Shown here one piece after another: positions 42,998-51,791 of a DNA stretch of 64,000 nt. Each line of letters starts with the position of its first letter. Position 1 is the stretch's first letter. Origin of the DNA: Lachnospiraceae bacterium (lineage in GTDB: Bacteria > Bacillota > Clostridia > Lachnospirales > Lachnospiraceae); assembly GCA_022767285.1 (NCBI GenBank), contig JALENY010000001.1, forward strand, positions 1 to 64,000, in the 5' to 3' direction. The position numbers were made by a program, and so were the translations under genes. The notes under the pieces are model-generated. The model was given only the letters and a program-made list of their open reading frames with translations, was not told the origin of the DNA and made no database searches.

Positions 42998-43909
42998 TTA
43001 TTTTGCCAGTTCCAACATTCTCTGCAGCGGCAGTGCTGCCTTTAATCGCATTTTTTCTCCCAGTTCCACTTCCGGACCAAGATTTTCCAATGCCTCAACC
43101 ACACTCTCCAGTCGGATTCGCTTCATGTTCGGGCAAAACTGACGATGGCCCACAGAGTAGAACTTTTTATCCGGATTTTTCAGCTGCAGTTCATAAAAAA
43201 TGCCCATCTCTGTGCAGATAATAAATTCTTTCTGATCCGAAGCAGTCGCAAAATCGATGATCTGAGAAGTACTTCCGATGAAATCTGCCTCAGCCAGTAC
43301 ATCTTCCGTACATTCAGGGTGGGCAAGTACCAGGGCATTTGGTTTTGCTTCTCTGGCTTTCAATACTTCCCCGAGATGAATGCTTTTATGTACATGGCAG
43401 AATCCATCATGAAAAATAAATTTTTTCTCCGGTATCTGTTTTGCCACATAGCGCCCGAGATTATTGTCCGGGATAAAAAAGATCTCCTTATTGGGCAGGT
43501 TTTTCACAATTTTTAACGCATTGGATGAGGTCACACAGACATCCGACTCTGCTTTTATCTCCGCCGTGGAATTGACATAACATACAACCGCCGCATCCGG
43601 GTGGTCTCTTCGAACCTCACGGATCCGGTCCACATCGATCATATGGGCCATCGGGCAATCTGCATGCTGATCCGCCATGACCACCTTTTTTTGCGGATTC
43701 AGAATCTTCGCGCTTTCCCCCATAAAGGACACACCGCAAAAAATGATCACGCTTGCCGGTATTTCCGTGGCTTTTTTGGCCAGGAAAAAGGAATCTCCCA
43801 CATAATCTGCGATTTCCTGAACTTCCCCGTCCACGTAATAATGTGCCAGAATAACGGCATCCTTTTCTTTTTTCAGTTTTTCAATCCGTCCTTTGATTTC
43901 TTCATTCAT
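42998..43909 (-). CDS. nadA: Quinolinate synthase
   Basis: A 303-residue NadA that condenses iminoaspartate and dihydroxyacetone phosphate to quinolinate in NAD synthesis. The three pseudo-repeats show HYYVDGEVQEIADYVGDSF, CYVNSTAEIKAESD and HPECTEDVLAEADFIGSTSQ; the conserved cysteines (in CYVNST, HPECTED and a C-terminal pattern) bind [4Fe-4S]. nadB and nadC are not in the window. It is followed 81 bases later by the rhodanese-TtcA gene. Confidence 0.93.
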   Translation of the reverse strand: MNEEIKGRIEKLKKEKDAVILAHYYVDGEVQEIADYVGDSFFLAKKATEIPASVIIFCGVSFMGESAKILNPQKKVVMADQHADCPMAHMIDVDRIREVRRDHPDAAVVCYVNSTAEIKAESDVCVTSSNALKIVKNLPNKEIFFIPDNNLGRYVAKQIPEKKFIFHDGFCHVHKSIHLGEVLKAREAKPNALVLAHPECTEDVLAEADFIGSTSQIIDFATASDQKEFIICTEMGIFYELQLKNPDKKFYSVGHRQFCPNMKRIRLESVVEALENLGPEVELGEKMRLKAALPLQRMLELAK

Positions 43910-43920
43910 TTTTTCTCTCC

Positions 43921-44142
43921 TTATACCGTTTTAAATCCGGTCTTTTCCAATGCCTGAGCCAGATCCCCGATGATATCCTCCACATCTTCGATTCCCACTG
44001 AAAATCGGAAAAATCCATTGGTAAATTCATCCGGATACAGATACTGCCTTTCATCATTCTCTCCCAGAAACACGATCAGACTTTCATCATGTCCCAACGA
44101 TACGGCAGAAGTAATCACATTTAAATGGCTGTCTATGCCCGC
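43921..44142 (-). pseudogene. C-terminal remnant of a Cys/Met-metabolism PLP enzyme
   Basis: About 73 in-frame codons resemble the last part of cystathionine gamma-synthase/MetY-type enzymes: DSHLNVITSAVSLGHDESL followed by FFRFSVGIEDVEDIIGDL. The frame has no ribosome site, is preceded by a stop codon, and its 5' end runs into the last codons of metI. The catalytic domain with the PLP lysine is missing, so this is debris of a gene truncated by a rearrangement that brought in metI. Two intact relatives remain at 51792 and 62765. Confidence 0.8.
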
Positions 44143-44795
44143 CGTCTGTCAAGTTTCTTTGACAGCAGCATACCCAGTCCCTGGAGGATCTGTACCAGCA
44201 GCACCAGAATCACAATCGTAACTACCATAACGTCTGTCTCATAGCGATAGTAACCATACCGGATGGCAATATCACCCAATCCGCCTCCTCCGACTACTCC
44301 GGCCATGGCAGAATAGCCCAGAATGGTTCCGATGGCAATGGTAACTCCCACCAGAAGCGATGTGCGTGCTTCGGCCAGCATTACTTTCCATATAATCTGA
44401 CCGGTGCCCGCGCCCATACTCATGGCTGCTTCAACCACACCATGATCGACCTCTTTAAGGGAAGATTCCACCAAACGGGCGATAAAAGGGGCTGCAGCAA
44501 TTACAAGCGGAACTACAGTACCGCTTGGGCCGTAGCTTTTTCCCACGATTGCTTTCGTTACCGGTATCACAAGAATCAAAAGGATCAAAAAAGGAATACT
44601 TCTTATCAGATTTGCTGTAAAATCCAACACTTTATAAATAAAACTGTTTGGCCGGATACCCTCTTTATCAGTCACCGCCAGCAAAATTCCCATGGGCAGC
44701 CCAAGTATATATCCGAACAGCGTCGAGACCAGTGTCATATAAAGGGTATCTGCTGTTCCCTCCGCCAACATGATAATCATTTCTTTATCCCACAT
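44133..44795 (-). CDS. metI: Methionine ABC transporter permease
   Basis: A 220-residue MetI-type permease with five membrane helices and the EAA loop VEAAMSMGAGTGQIIWKVML. The tail GVVGGGGLGDIAIRYGYYRYETDVM is highly typical of MetI. It overlaps metN by 11 bases. Its stop codon lies within the remnant PLP-gene fragment, marking the junction of a rearrangement. Confidence 0.93.
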   Translation of the reverse strand: MWDKEMIIMLAEGTADTLYMTLVSTLFGYILGLPMGILLAVTDKEGIRPNSFIYKVLDFTANLIRSIPFLILLILVIPVTKAIVGKSYGPSGTVVPLVIAAAPFIARLVESSLKEVDHGVVEAAMSMGAGTGQIIWKVMLAEARTSLLVGVTIAIGTILGYSAMAGVVGGGGLGDIAIRYGYYRYETDVMVVTIVILVLLVQILQGLGMLLSKKLDRRRA

Positions 44796-45792
44796 ACTCT
44801 AACTCCTCCACGCCAAGTTTTTCATCCCGGAAATACTGTATCATTTTATCAGCCGTGGCACGATCCTCCGGCAGCTGAAGAATCATCTCGCCTTCTGCCT
44901 TTCCGCCCAGATTTTTCGTATCCGCATATAAAATATTCAGCGGTGTTTTGTACAAAAGAACCACATTTCCGATCACCGGCTCAAAAGCCGACTGCCCGGA
45001 AAATGTAATTCGGATCAGACGTTTACCGTTCATGCGTTTAATCTGAGTTCCGGCATGCAGAATCAGTTTTCTCGCGGCCTCGGTTCTAGGGGATCGGAAC
45101 AGTTCCTCCACAGTATTGGATTCTGCCAGTTTTCCCTGATCCAATACCGCCACGTGGCTGCAGATCTCCTGCACCACACTCATCTCGTGGGTGATGACCA
45201 CAATGGTGATCCCGTACTTTTGATTGATTTCTTTGAGCAATGCAAGTATTGATTTTGTGGTCTGGGGATCCAGTGCGCTGGTGGCCTCATCACAGAGTAA
45301 AATTTCCGGATTTGCAGCCAGTACACGGGCAATGGCCACTCTCTGTTTCTGGCCTCCCGACAGCTGCGCAGGATAAGACTTTGCTTTATCTTCCAAACCA
45401 ACGGTCTTCAACAATCCCAGTGCACGCTCTCTTGCTTCCTTTTTCTTCACGCCCGCAATTTCCAGAGGGAAACACACGTTATCCAGTACATTACGCTGCA
45501 TCAGAAGATTGAAATGCTGAAATATCATTCCGATCTTCTGTCTTTCCTGACGAAGTTCCCGCTGGGAAAGTTTCAGAATGTTTTTCTTTCCTATAAAAAT
45601 ATTCCCGGAAGTGGGCCGTTCCAACAGGTTCAGGCAGCGAACCAGTGTACTTTTGCCGGCACCGGAAAGTCCGATGATTCCAAAAATATCTCCTTTTTCA
45701 ATGGAAAAACTGATATCATCTGCAGCAGTCACATCTCCCGCAGCGGATTTGAATACTTTTTTCAAATGTTCTACCCTAATGATCGGTTCCAT
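44785..45792 (-). CDS. metN: Methionine ABC transporter ATP-binding protein
   Basis: A 335-residue ATPase: Walker A GLSGAGKSTL, signature LSGGQKQRVAIARVL, Walker B ILLCDEATSALD, and a C-terminal NIL regulatory domain from about residue 255 (IRITFSGQSAFEPVIGN) that senses methionine in MetN. ATG at 45792 follows CAGGAGGAAAAG; an upstream in-frame extension runs through a dispersed leader hairpin and is not coding. The binding protein is encoded upstream as the second half of a fused lipoprotein. Confidence 0.93.
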   Translation of the reverse strand: MEPIIRVEHLKKVFKSAAGDVTAADDISFSIEKGDIFGIIGLSGAGKSTLVRCLNLLERPTSGNIFIGKKNILKLSQRELRQERQKIGMIFQHFNLLMQRNVLDNVCFPLEIAGVKKKEARERALGLLKTVGLEDKAKSYPAQLSGGQKQRVAIARVLAANPEILLCDEATSALDPQTTKSILALLKEINQKYGITIVVITHEMSVVQEICSHVAVLDQGKLAESNTVEELFRSPRTEAARKLILHAGTQIKRMNGKRLIRITFSGQSAFEPVIGNVVLLYKTPLNILYADTKNLGGKAEGEMILQLPEDRATADKMIQYFRDEKLGVEELEYVG

Positions 45793-45793
45793 C

Positions 45794-45844
45794 TTTTCCT
45801 CCTGTGCCGCATTTTCTGCGGCATAAATTCTAATATGGGCGAAA
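45794..45844 (-). repeat. Dispersed leader element, copy 2, before metN
   Basis: Read leftward: CTTTCGCC, CATATTAGAATTTA, hairpin TGCCGCA-GAAAA-TGCGGCA (7-bp stem), CAGGAGGAAAAG, then the metN ATG. It matches the block before the TPR gene (28063-28106) nearly base for base from AGAATTTA onward. The remaining 116 bases of this gap contain GCGGG-rich short inverted repeats and no gene. Confidence 0.72.
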
Positions 45845-45960
45845 GGGGATTTCAACCTTTTGCTCTTTCCCGCATGTGTATAAGAACGAAAGCGGGGATG
45901 CCGCAATCTGATACAGCATTCCTGATTTCACACGGGTTATTCTCCCGCATTTTTCACAGA

Positions 45961-47610
45961 TTATTCTTCAAACGGAATTACCGCTCCATCGTATGTTTCT
46001 GTAATATAGGTTTTGATCTCATCCGATTTCAGAGCTTTTACCAGTGCCTGAATTCCTTCTTCATTCTCATTTCCTTCTTTTACTGCAATGATATTTACAT
46101 ATGTTTTTGCAGCTTCGGAGTCTGATTTCTCATAGGCAATGGAATCCTTTGATACGGAGAAACCTGCCTGCAGTGCATAATTTCCGTTCAGCACTACAAA
46201 AGCCACTTCATCTTTTACTCTGGATACCTGTGCTGCCTCGAGTTCCTGAATCTGAATATTTTTCGGATTTTCTGCGATATCTTTCACCGTTGCGGCAAGC
46301 CCTGCACCTTCTTTCAGGGTAATAATGCCGTTTGCTTCCAGAAGCAGCAGTGCTCTTGCTTCGTTTGTCGTATCGTTCGGAACTGCGATCACATCGCCGT
46401 CTTCCAGATCATCAAGAGATGATTTTGTTCCTGGATAAATGCCGAACGGCTCATAGTGAATGCCGCCTGCATTTACCAGATGAGTTCCCTTATTTGCATT
46501 AAAATCTTCCAGATAAGGAATATGCTGGAAATAGTTAGCATCAATTTCGCCGTTCTCCACAACCAGGTTCGGCTGAACATAATCTTCAAATACCGTTACT
46601 TCCAGATTCCATCCTTCTTTTGCAAGAATGGGTTTTACCTGCTCCAGAATTTCGGAATGCGGTGTTTCAGATGCTGCTACGGTAATGGTTCCTTTTACCT
46701 CAACAGTTTCTGCTTCAGCGGATTCGTCTTCTACCACACCGCCTTCTACAACCAAGCTGTCAATATCAACTTCCGATCCGTAGACCGGCTCAAGGGTTTC
46801 TTTGTAGTCTGCATGGAAGAACTGTTCGTCTGCCAGAGCTACGATTTCATCATTGATCCATTCTCTTAATGTATCATTTCCTTTTGATACTGCCGGAGCA
46901 ATGGTATCCAGGTCACCCAAAGAAGTGATTCCTACAGAAAATCCTTCATTCTGAAGAGCCCATGCCAGAACTTCTGTATTATCGGTAGAAAGGGCATCTC
47001 CTCTGCCATCTAAAAGTGCATTATAAGCTTCTGTATACTGGTCAAATTTCAGAAGTTCAACTTCCGGATAGTTTTCGGTAAAATAGGTCTCAGCTGTGGT
47101 GCCTTTGGCAACGATCAGTTTTTTGCCTTCCAGATCTTCCGGTTTTGTGATCAACGCATCATCCGGAGAAACAACGCCGAGCGCAACTTTCATATAAGGC
47201 AGTGCGAAGTCAACCGACTGTGCACGTTCTTCTGTTACGGTAAAGTTTGCAAGAATCACATCAACTTTTCCGGATTCCAGATATTCCACACGGCTTGCCG
47301 GTTCCGTTGACACATACTCGATCTCTACGCCGAGATCTTTTGCAAGACGTTCTGCAAAATAAACATCATACCCCTGATAATCACCGTTTTCATCCACATA
47401 ACCAAACGGGTTTTTGTCGCTGAAAACACCGATTACGATTTTTCCGCTATCTTTGATTTCATCCAGAGTACGATAGATGCGATTTTCCCCTTCATCCTCC
47501 GTCTTGGCCTCGTCTGCTGCGGCATCATCTGCATTCTCTTTCTGCCCGCATCCAACAAGGGATGTCAGTACAAATACAAATGTCAGCAGTAAAGCAATAA
47601 ACTTTTTCAT
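45961..47610 (-). CDS. Fused double substrate-binding lipoprotein (family 3 domain + MetQ/NlpA domain)
   Basis: A 549-residue exported lipoprotein. The signal ends at LVGC (Cys21), then an acidic linker. Residues about 56-278 are a complete polar-amino-acid binding domain (SGKIVIGVFSDKNPFGYVDE, TVTEERAQSVDFALPYM, AKGTTAE). After a short linker, residues 305-549 are a complete NlpA/MetQ domain (ITVAASETPHSEILEQVKP, GEIDANYFQHIPYLEDFN, AVPNDTTNEARALLLLE). Either domain alone is a normal binding protein of about 250 residues. The gene lies between a cystine-type transporter and metNI, so the fused protein may feed both. ATG at 47610 has AAGGATG upstream. Confidence 0.9.
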   Translation of the reverse strand: MKKFIALLLTFVFVLTSLVGCGQKENADDAAADEAKTEDEGENRIYRTLDEIKDSGKIVIGVFSDKNPFGYVDENGDYQGYDVYFAERLAKDLGVEIEYVSTEPASRVEYLESGKVDVILANFTVTEERAQSVDFALPYMKVALGVVSPDDALITKPEDLEGKKLIVAKGTTAETYFTENYPEVELLKFDQYTEAYNALLDGRGDALSTDNTEVLAWALQNEGFSVGITSLGDLDTIAPAVSKGNDTLREWINDEIVALADEQFFHADYKETLEPVYGSEVDIDSLVVEGGVVEDESAEAETVEVKGTITVAASETPHSEILEQVKPILAKEGWNLEVTVFEDYVQPNLVVENGEIDANYFQHIPYLEDFNANKGTHLVNAGGIHYEPFGIYPGTKSSLDDLEDGDVIAVPNDTTNEARALLLLEANGIITLKEGAGLAATVKDIAENPKNIQIQELEAAQVSRVKDEVAFVVLNGNYALQAGFSVSKDSIAYEKSDSEAAKTYVNIIAVKEGNENEEGIQALVKALKSDEIKTYITETYDGAVIPFEE

Positions 47611-47615
47611 AATAA

Positions 47616-48374
47616 TCATCCTTCCTTCTTTTCAAATGTAAATGTATGCAAAAACCGTCCAGCCCGATCTGTTTTTGGCTGAGTAAATAAGTTTTCCGGC
47701 GTATCCATCTCAACGATCTCACCGCCGTCTAAAAAAACGATACGGTCTGCAACTGCTCTGGCAAACTGCATCTCATGGGTAACGATCACCATGGTAGAGC
47801 CTTCTCTTGCCAGTTCCAGCATAACATCCAGGACTTCCCGCACCATTTCCGGGTCCAGCGCAGCCGTTACCTCATCAAACAAAAGAATCTCCGGTTTCAT
47901 GATCAGTGCCCGCACGATCGCGACCCTCTGCTTCTGTCCTCCGGATAACTGCCGTGGAAAGGCATCTTTTTTATCCAGAAGTCCCACTCTCTCCAGAAGC
48001 CTTTCCGCCTCTTCCTGTGCTTCCTTTTTCCCTTTTTTCTGAACCTTCATCGGTCCAAGCAAAATATTGTCCAGAACAGTCATATGCGGAAATAGTTCAT
48101 AACTTTGAAACACCATTCCGATTTTCTGACGAACCTCACTCCATTTCGTCTTTTTGTCGGTAATTACATTGCCATCTAACCGTATTTCTCCGGACTGAAT
48201 CGACTCCAGCCCGTTCATACATCGAAGAAATGTACTCTTTCCACAGCCGGAAGGTCCGATCAGGACCACAACTTCACCTTTGTGTACATCCAGAGAGATA
48301 TCCTTCAGCACCGGACCGTTTCCATAGTCCTTGACCAGATCATGTATTTCCAGCAGTTTTTCTTCATGGACCAC
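47616..48374 (-). CDS. Polar amino-acid (cystine-type) ABC transporter ATP-binding protein
   Basis: About 252 residues with Walker A GPSGCGKSTFLRC, Q-loop MVFQSYELFPHMT, signature LSGGQKQRVAIVRAL, Walker B ILLFDEVTAALD and switch His IVTHEM. It starts at GTG 48374, eight bases after GGGAGG; an in-frame GTG at 48383 is too close to that site. The stop codon overlaps the ribosome site of the fused binding-protein gene. Confidence 0.9.
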   Translation of the reverse strand: MVHEEKLLEIHDLVKDYGNGPVLKDISLDVHKGEVVVLIGPSGCGKSTFLRCMNGLESIQSGEIRLDGNVITDKKTKWSEVRQKIGMVFQSYELFPHMTVLDNILLGPMKVQKKGKKEAQEEAERLLERVGLLDKKDAFPRQLSGGQKQRVAIVRALIMKPEILLFDEVTAALDPEMVREVLDVMLELAREGSTMVIVTHEMQFARAVADRIVFLDGGEIVEMDTPENLFTQPKTDRAGRFLHTFTFEKKEG

Positions 48375-48392
48375 AAAAATCACCTCCCGGTC

Positions 48393-49070
48393 TTAATTCG
48401 CCCATCTTTTCTCCATTCTCGCTGCGAGCCTGGATACGGGCCAGAAGACAATAAAATAAAGGAAGAAAATGGTTCCGTATATCCAAAGAGCCGAATCCGG
48501 CACGGTATACCTGTTTGCCTCAATGATCTGCTGTGCCACCTTCATCACTTCCACCACTCCGATCAGTACGATCAGCGAAGTGGTCTTTATCATCCTGGTT
48601 GTGAGATTAATCGCCAGCGGCACCAGCCTCCGCAGTGTCTGAGGAATGATAATGTATCGATAAATCTGACGGTTCTCCAACCCCAGCGCAGCACCGCTTT
48701 CATACTGGTGCTTTGGGATAGAGATCAGCGCTCCGCGTACCAGATCTCCCATCTCCGCCGTTCCCCAGAGGGTGAAGACGATCACAGCTGAAACCTGACC
48801 TGACAGCTGAATACCGAAGGACTTTGTCGCTCCAAAGTACACCAGAAACAAAAGAACCAGCTGCGGCATGATACGGATAAATTCCAGGTACACTTTTGTA
48901 AAAAATCGGGTAACAGGATTTTTTAATGTCATCACCATTCCAAGCAGGATACCCAATAGGATGGATAGCGCAACCGAAATCAGGGAAATCTTTACGGTAA
49001 TCCATAGGCCACCCAGAAGTCTTATGAAATTGTTGCCCATGAACAGCACTCTAATTCCCAAATCCTGCAT
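48393..49070 (-). CDS. Amino-acid ABC transporter permease, subunit 2
   Basis: A 225-residue HisM-type permease with a typical EAA-like loop (YESGAALGLENRQIYRYIIIP) and about five helices, beginning NFIRLLGGLWITVKISL. It overlaps the other permease gene by 20 bases, so the pair probably forms a heterodimer. Confidence 0.9.
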   Translation of the reverse strand: MQDLGIRVLFMGNNFIRLLGGLWITVKISLISVALSILLGILLGMVMTLKNPVTRFFTKVYLEFIRIMPQLVLLFLVYFGATKSFGIQLSGQVSAVIVFTLWGTAEMGDLVRGALISIPKHQYESGAALGLENRQIYRYIIIPQTLRRLVPLAINLTTRMIKTTSLIVLIGVVEVMKVAQQIIEANRYTVPDSALWIYGTIFFLYFIVFWPVSRLAARMEKRWAN

Positions 49071-49710
49071 ATCTCAGCCTCCTTTCCAAGAAACCCGCCG
49101 CCAGAGAAATAGGCAGCAGCAGGATCAGATAAGCGATCACCAGCATCAGCAGCGCTTCATCGGTCTGATAATACAAACCAATCAAATCTTTTGCCACATA
49201 CATCAGATCCGCAAGTGCCACAACACTGAATACTGACGTTTCTTTAATCAGAAAGATCACGTTTGCACAGAGGGCCGGCACAGATACGGCCAGCGCCTGG
49301 GGGAAAACCACATACCTCATTGCCTGGGGATGACTAAGACCTATGGCAAGCGCCGATTCAATCTGCGTACGTTCAATGGATTCCAGCCCGCTTCGAAAGG
49401 CCTCCGCCATATAGCTTCCGCCCAGAAAGCTCAATCCGATGATCGCACATGATTCCGAACTGAGCATGATTCCCAATTTGGGAAGTCCGAAATAGAGGAA
49501 AAACAACTGTACAAGGAGCGGTGTGTTTCTGGACAGCTCTATGTAGGCTGCCGTTATCTGTCTTAACACCGGGATCCTGTAATATCCGCTAAGTGAACAA
49601 AAGATTCCGATTACCAGAGAGAACAGAATTCCCGTCAGACCCAATCGAAGTGTCAGTTTAGCAGCTTCCACATACATTGGTATGTACTCGGTTATAAAAT
49701 CGATGTTCAT
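49051..49710 (-). CDS. Amino-acid ABC transporter permease, subunit 1
   Basis: A 219-residue HisQ-type permease: helices with LTLRLGLTGILFSLVIG and ELSRNTPLLVQLFFLYFG, EAA loop QIESALAIGLSHPQAMRYV. It opens a four-gene unit (permease, permease, ATPase, fused binding protein) that leads into metNI. A strong promoter lies 40-70 bases upstream. Confidence 0.9.
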   Translation of the reverse strand: MNIDFITEYIPMYVEAAKLTLRLGLTGILFSLVIGIFCSLSGYYRIPVLRQITAAYIELSRNTPLLVQLFFLYFGLPKLGIMLSSESCAIIGLSFLGGSYMAEAFRSGLESIERTQIESALAIGLSHPQAMRYVVFPQALAVSVPALCANVIFLIKETSVFSVVALADLMYVAKDLIGLYYQTDEALLMLVIAYLILLLPISLAAGFLERRLRYAGFGN

Positions 49711-49752
49711 CTGCTCATCTCCATTTCTTATTTTTCCTATCTATTTAATAGG

Positions 49753-49780
49753 ATTATAGCATACATTTTTATTTAGTCAA
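49753..49780 (-). promoter_or_regulatory. Promoter of the cystine-type/met transporter operon
   Basis: On the minus strand TTGACT (49780-49775) and a perfect TATAAT (49758-49753) are 16 bp apart. Confidence 0.75.
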
Positions 49781-49800
49781 TCTATTATTTTTCCGTATTT

Positions 49801-49849
49801 TGTATTAAATCCAAAACATACCTGTAAAGTATGTTTTGGATTTAATACA
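49801..49849. repeat. Perfect 21-bp inverted repeat with 7-base loop
   Basis: The arms 49801-49821 and 49829-49849 are exact reverse complements. The element is AT-rich and lacks a T-run on either side. It sits between the transporter promoter and the end of the C39-like gene. Confidence 0.85.
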
Positions 49850-49914
49850 TTGTCACAAATGAAAAGCTGCAAGAAACCGTCAATTATCTGTCAACCATAC
49901 ACAGATTTCCAATA

Positions 49915-50535
49915 TCAGATAAAATATTCAATCGTTTTCTCCGGAGTCAGTTTTGTCTTTTCATTAAAAACAAGCACCGCCTCCCGGTCCTCCCAGGGTC
50001 CCAATGCGTATTGTTCTGTGGTTTCCCGGTTAAAACACCATTCCTCTACAATTCGGTTATAGGAAAACGGATTATGATCCACCCGGATGATTCCCGGCTG
50101 CGAATCCGTTTGCTGCGTGTAATAGGGGTCAAACATCAGGATCTTTCCTTCCCGCATTCCGGTCAGCAGAACATAATGTCCGCAGTCGTAAAACACACGT
50201 GCAACAACCGCTCCGCCCCGGCACAGTGCGTCGCTGATCAGGCTTTCCTTGCCGATCCGAACTCCTTTGCCGGAGAGATGCCTGCAGGAAATGGGTAACT
50301 GTCCGATCTTTCCGTATCCGTTTAACCAGTTGCAGAGAAACATCATAGCGGCACTGGATGTACCGCTCTTTCCCATGATACCTTCCCCATTGTAACTGTC
50401 AAGACAGTACAGCATGATATTTCGAATCACCACCGGTGAAATTTCTTCCCGCTCAAAGAGGAAATTAATGGCGTTCAGCATGGTGGTAGGACCGCAGTCA
50501 TATTCCGATAACTGGTAATGCAGTGGGCTTTTCAT
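49915..50535 (-). CDS. C39-like (papain-fold) peptidase family protein
   Basis: A 206-residue soluble protein with a papain-like triad pattern: Cys in QLSEYDCGPTTMLNAINFL, His in CGHYVLLTGM and Asp in FDPYYTQQ. This matches the C39/BtrH-like group and not a bacteriocin-processing transporter, since no membrane or ATPase part is fused. Its ATG overlaps the stop of the PatB-like gene (ATGA), so the two are translationally coupled. The substrate is unknown. Confidence 0.75.
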   Translation of the reverse strand: MKSPLHYQLSEYDCGPTTMLNAINFLFEREEISPVVIRNIMLYCLDSYNGEGIMGKSGTSSAAMMFLCNWLNGYGKIGQLPISCRHLSGKGVRIGKESLISDALCRGGAVVARVFYDCGHYVLLTGMREGKILMFDPYYTQQTDSQPGIIRVDHNPFSYNRIVEEWCFNRETTEQYALGPWEDREAVLVFNEKTKLTPEKTIEYFI

Positions 50536-51698
50536 AATGCTTCCTCCAATTGCTTCAGCGCCTTTTCCAGAGTTTTTCTGGGGCAGGCAATGTTGATCCG
50601 TTCAAAACCTTCTCCGTCTTTTCCGAACATCGCGCCGCTGTCCAGCCACAAATGCGCTTTGTTCACAACCAAATCTTCCCTTTCCTGTTCCGTCAGGCCC
50701 AATTCTCTGAAATCCAGCCAGACCAGATAAGTACCTTCCGGATCCAGCGCATGAATTTTCGGAATCTTTTGGCCCAGATATTCTTTCAGGAACAGATAAT
50801 TCTCCCATATATACTGTTTTACTTCTTCAAGCCATTCTTCACCGCCTTCATATGCAGCCTGACAGGCCGTCAACCCCAGTGTATTGAGCTGACTGTATCC
50901 CGATGCCGCGATTTCCTGCCGGAACCTTTTTTTCAGCTCGTGGTTTGGTATGAAAATATTGGAGATCTGGAGCCCCGCAAGGTTGAACGTTTTGCTCGGC
51001 GACGTGCAGGTAATGGTTATTTTCTCATACTCCGGTGACAGTGCCGAAAAAACCAGATGACGGTTTCCCGACCAGACAAAATCACTGTGTATTTCATCAC
51101 TCACCACAAGAACTCCGTATTTTCGGCAGATATCCCCCATTTTTTTAAGTTCCCACTCTTTCCAGACCCTCCCTGCCGGATTGTGGGGACTGCAGAGGAG
51201 AAACAGCTTTACTTCCTCGTTTACAATTTTTTCTTCAAAGTCTGCAAAATCAATCTCATAATGACCGTTAATCAGTTTCAGCGGATTATTGACCAGTTTT
51301 CGCCTGTTATCCAAAATGGCTTCACTGAAAGGGTAATACACCGGCTGCTGAATCAGCACACCGTTGCCTTCTTCCGTGAACGCACGCACAGCCATTGCAA
51401 TGGCAAATACGACTCCGGGAGTCTTTACCATCCAATTCCGTTTCACCTTCCAGCCAAAACGCTTCTCATACCAACTTTCCACGGCCCGAAAATATTCTTC
51501 TTTTCCTTCGGAATATCCGAATATTCCGTGCTGAACCCTCTCTTCCAGTTTTTCCAGCACAACAGGAGCCGTCTTAAAATCCATGTCCGCAACCCAGAGC
51601 GGAAGGACATCCTCCCTTTTACCCCTTTCTCTGGCAAAATCGTACTTGAGGCAATTTGTTCCCCTACGATCGATTACTGTATCGAAATCATATTTCAT
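50532..51698 (-). CDS. MalY/PatB-type PLP enzyme (cystathionine beta-lyase-like)
   Basis: A 388-residue fold-type I PLP enzyme of the MalY/PatB group. LPLWVADMDFKTAPVV, HGIFGYSEG, CSPHNPAGRVW, VSDEIHSDFVW and the PLP lysine in TCTSPSKTFNLAGLQ are diagnostic. PatB/MalY cleave cystathionine or cysteine S-conjugates to a thiol, pyruvate and ammonia, so homocysteine production or cysteine desulfhydration is likely. ATG at 51698 has GGAGG seven bases upstream. It is coupled to the C39-like gene. Confidence 0.88.
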   Translation of the reverse strand: MKYDFDTVIDRRGTNCLKYDFARERGKREDVLPLWVADMDFKTAPVVLEKLEERVQHGIFGYSEGKEEYFRAVESWYEKRFGWKVKRNWMVKTPGVVFAIAMAVRAFTEEGNGVLIQQPVYYPFSEAILDNRRKLVNNPLKLINGHYEIDFADFEEKIVNEEVKLFLLCSPHNPAGRVWKEWELKKMGDICRKYGVLVVSDEIHSDFVWSGNRHLVFSALSPEYEKITITCTSPSKTFNLAGLQISNIFIPNHELKKRFRQEIAASGYSQLNTLGLTACQAAYEGGEEWLEEVKQYIWENYLFLKEYLGQKIPKIHALDPEGTYLVWLDFRELGLTEQEREDLVVNKAHLWLDSGAMFGKDGEGFERINIACPRKTLEKALKQLEEAL

Positions 51699-51791
51699 GT
51701 TCATTCCTCCAAGTCAGCTTTTAAGAAAATAATGTAAAATCCAGTTCTGCACAATTCAGATTCTGATTCCATTCTCTATAATCTCTGCATT

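Noticed and set aside
49711-49800. A SAM riboswitch before the methionine/cystine transporter operon
   Set aside because: The promoter is only about 40 bases from the start codon, leaving no room for a SAM aptamer; none was seen before metA or metN either.
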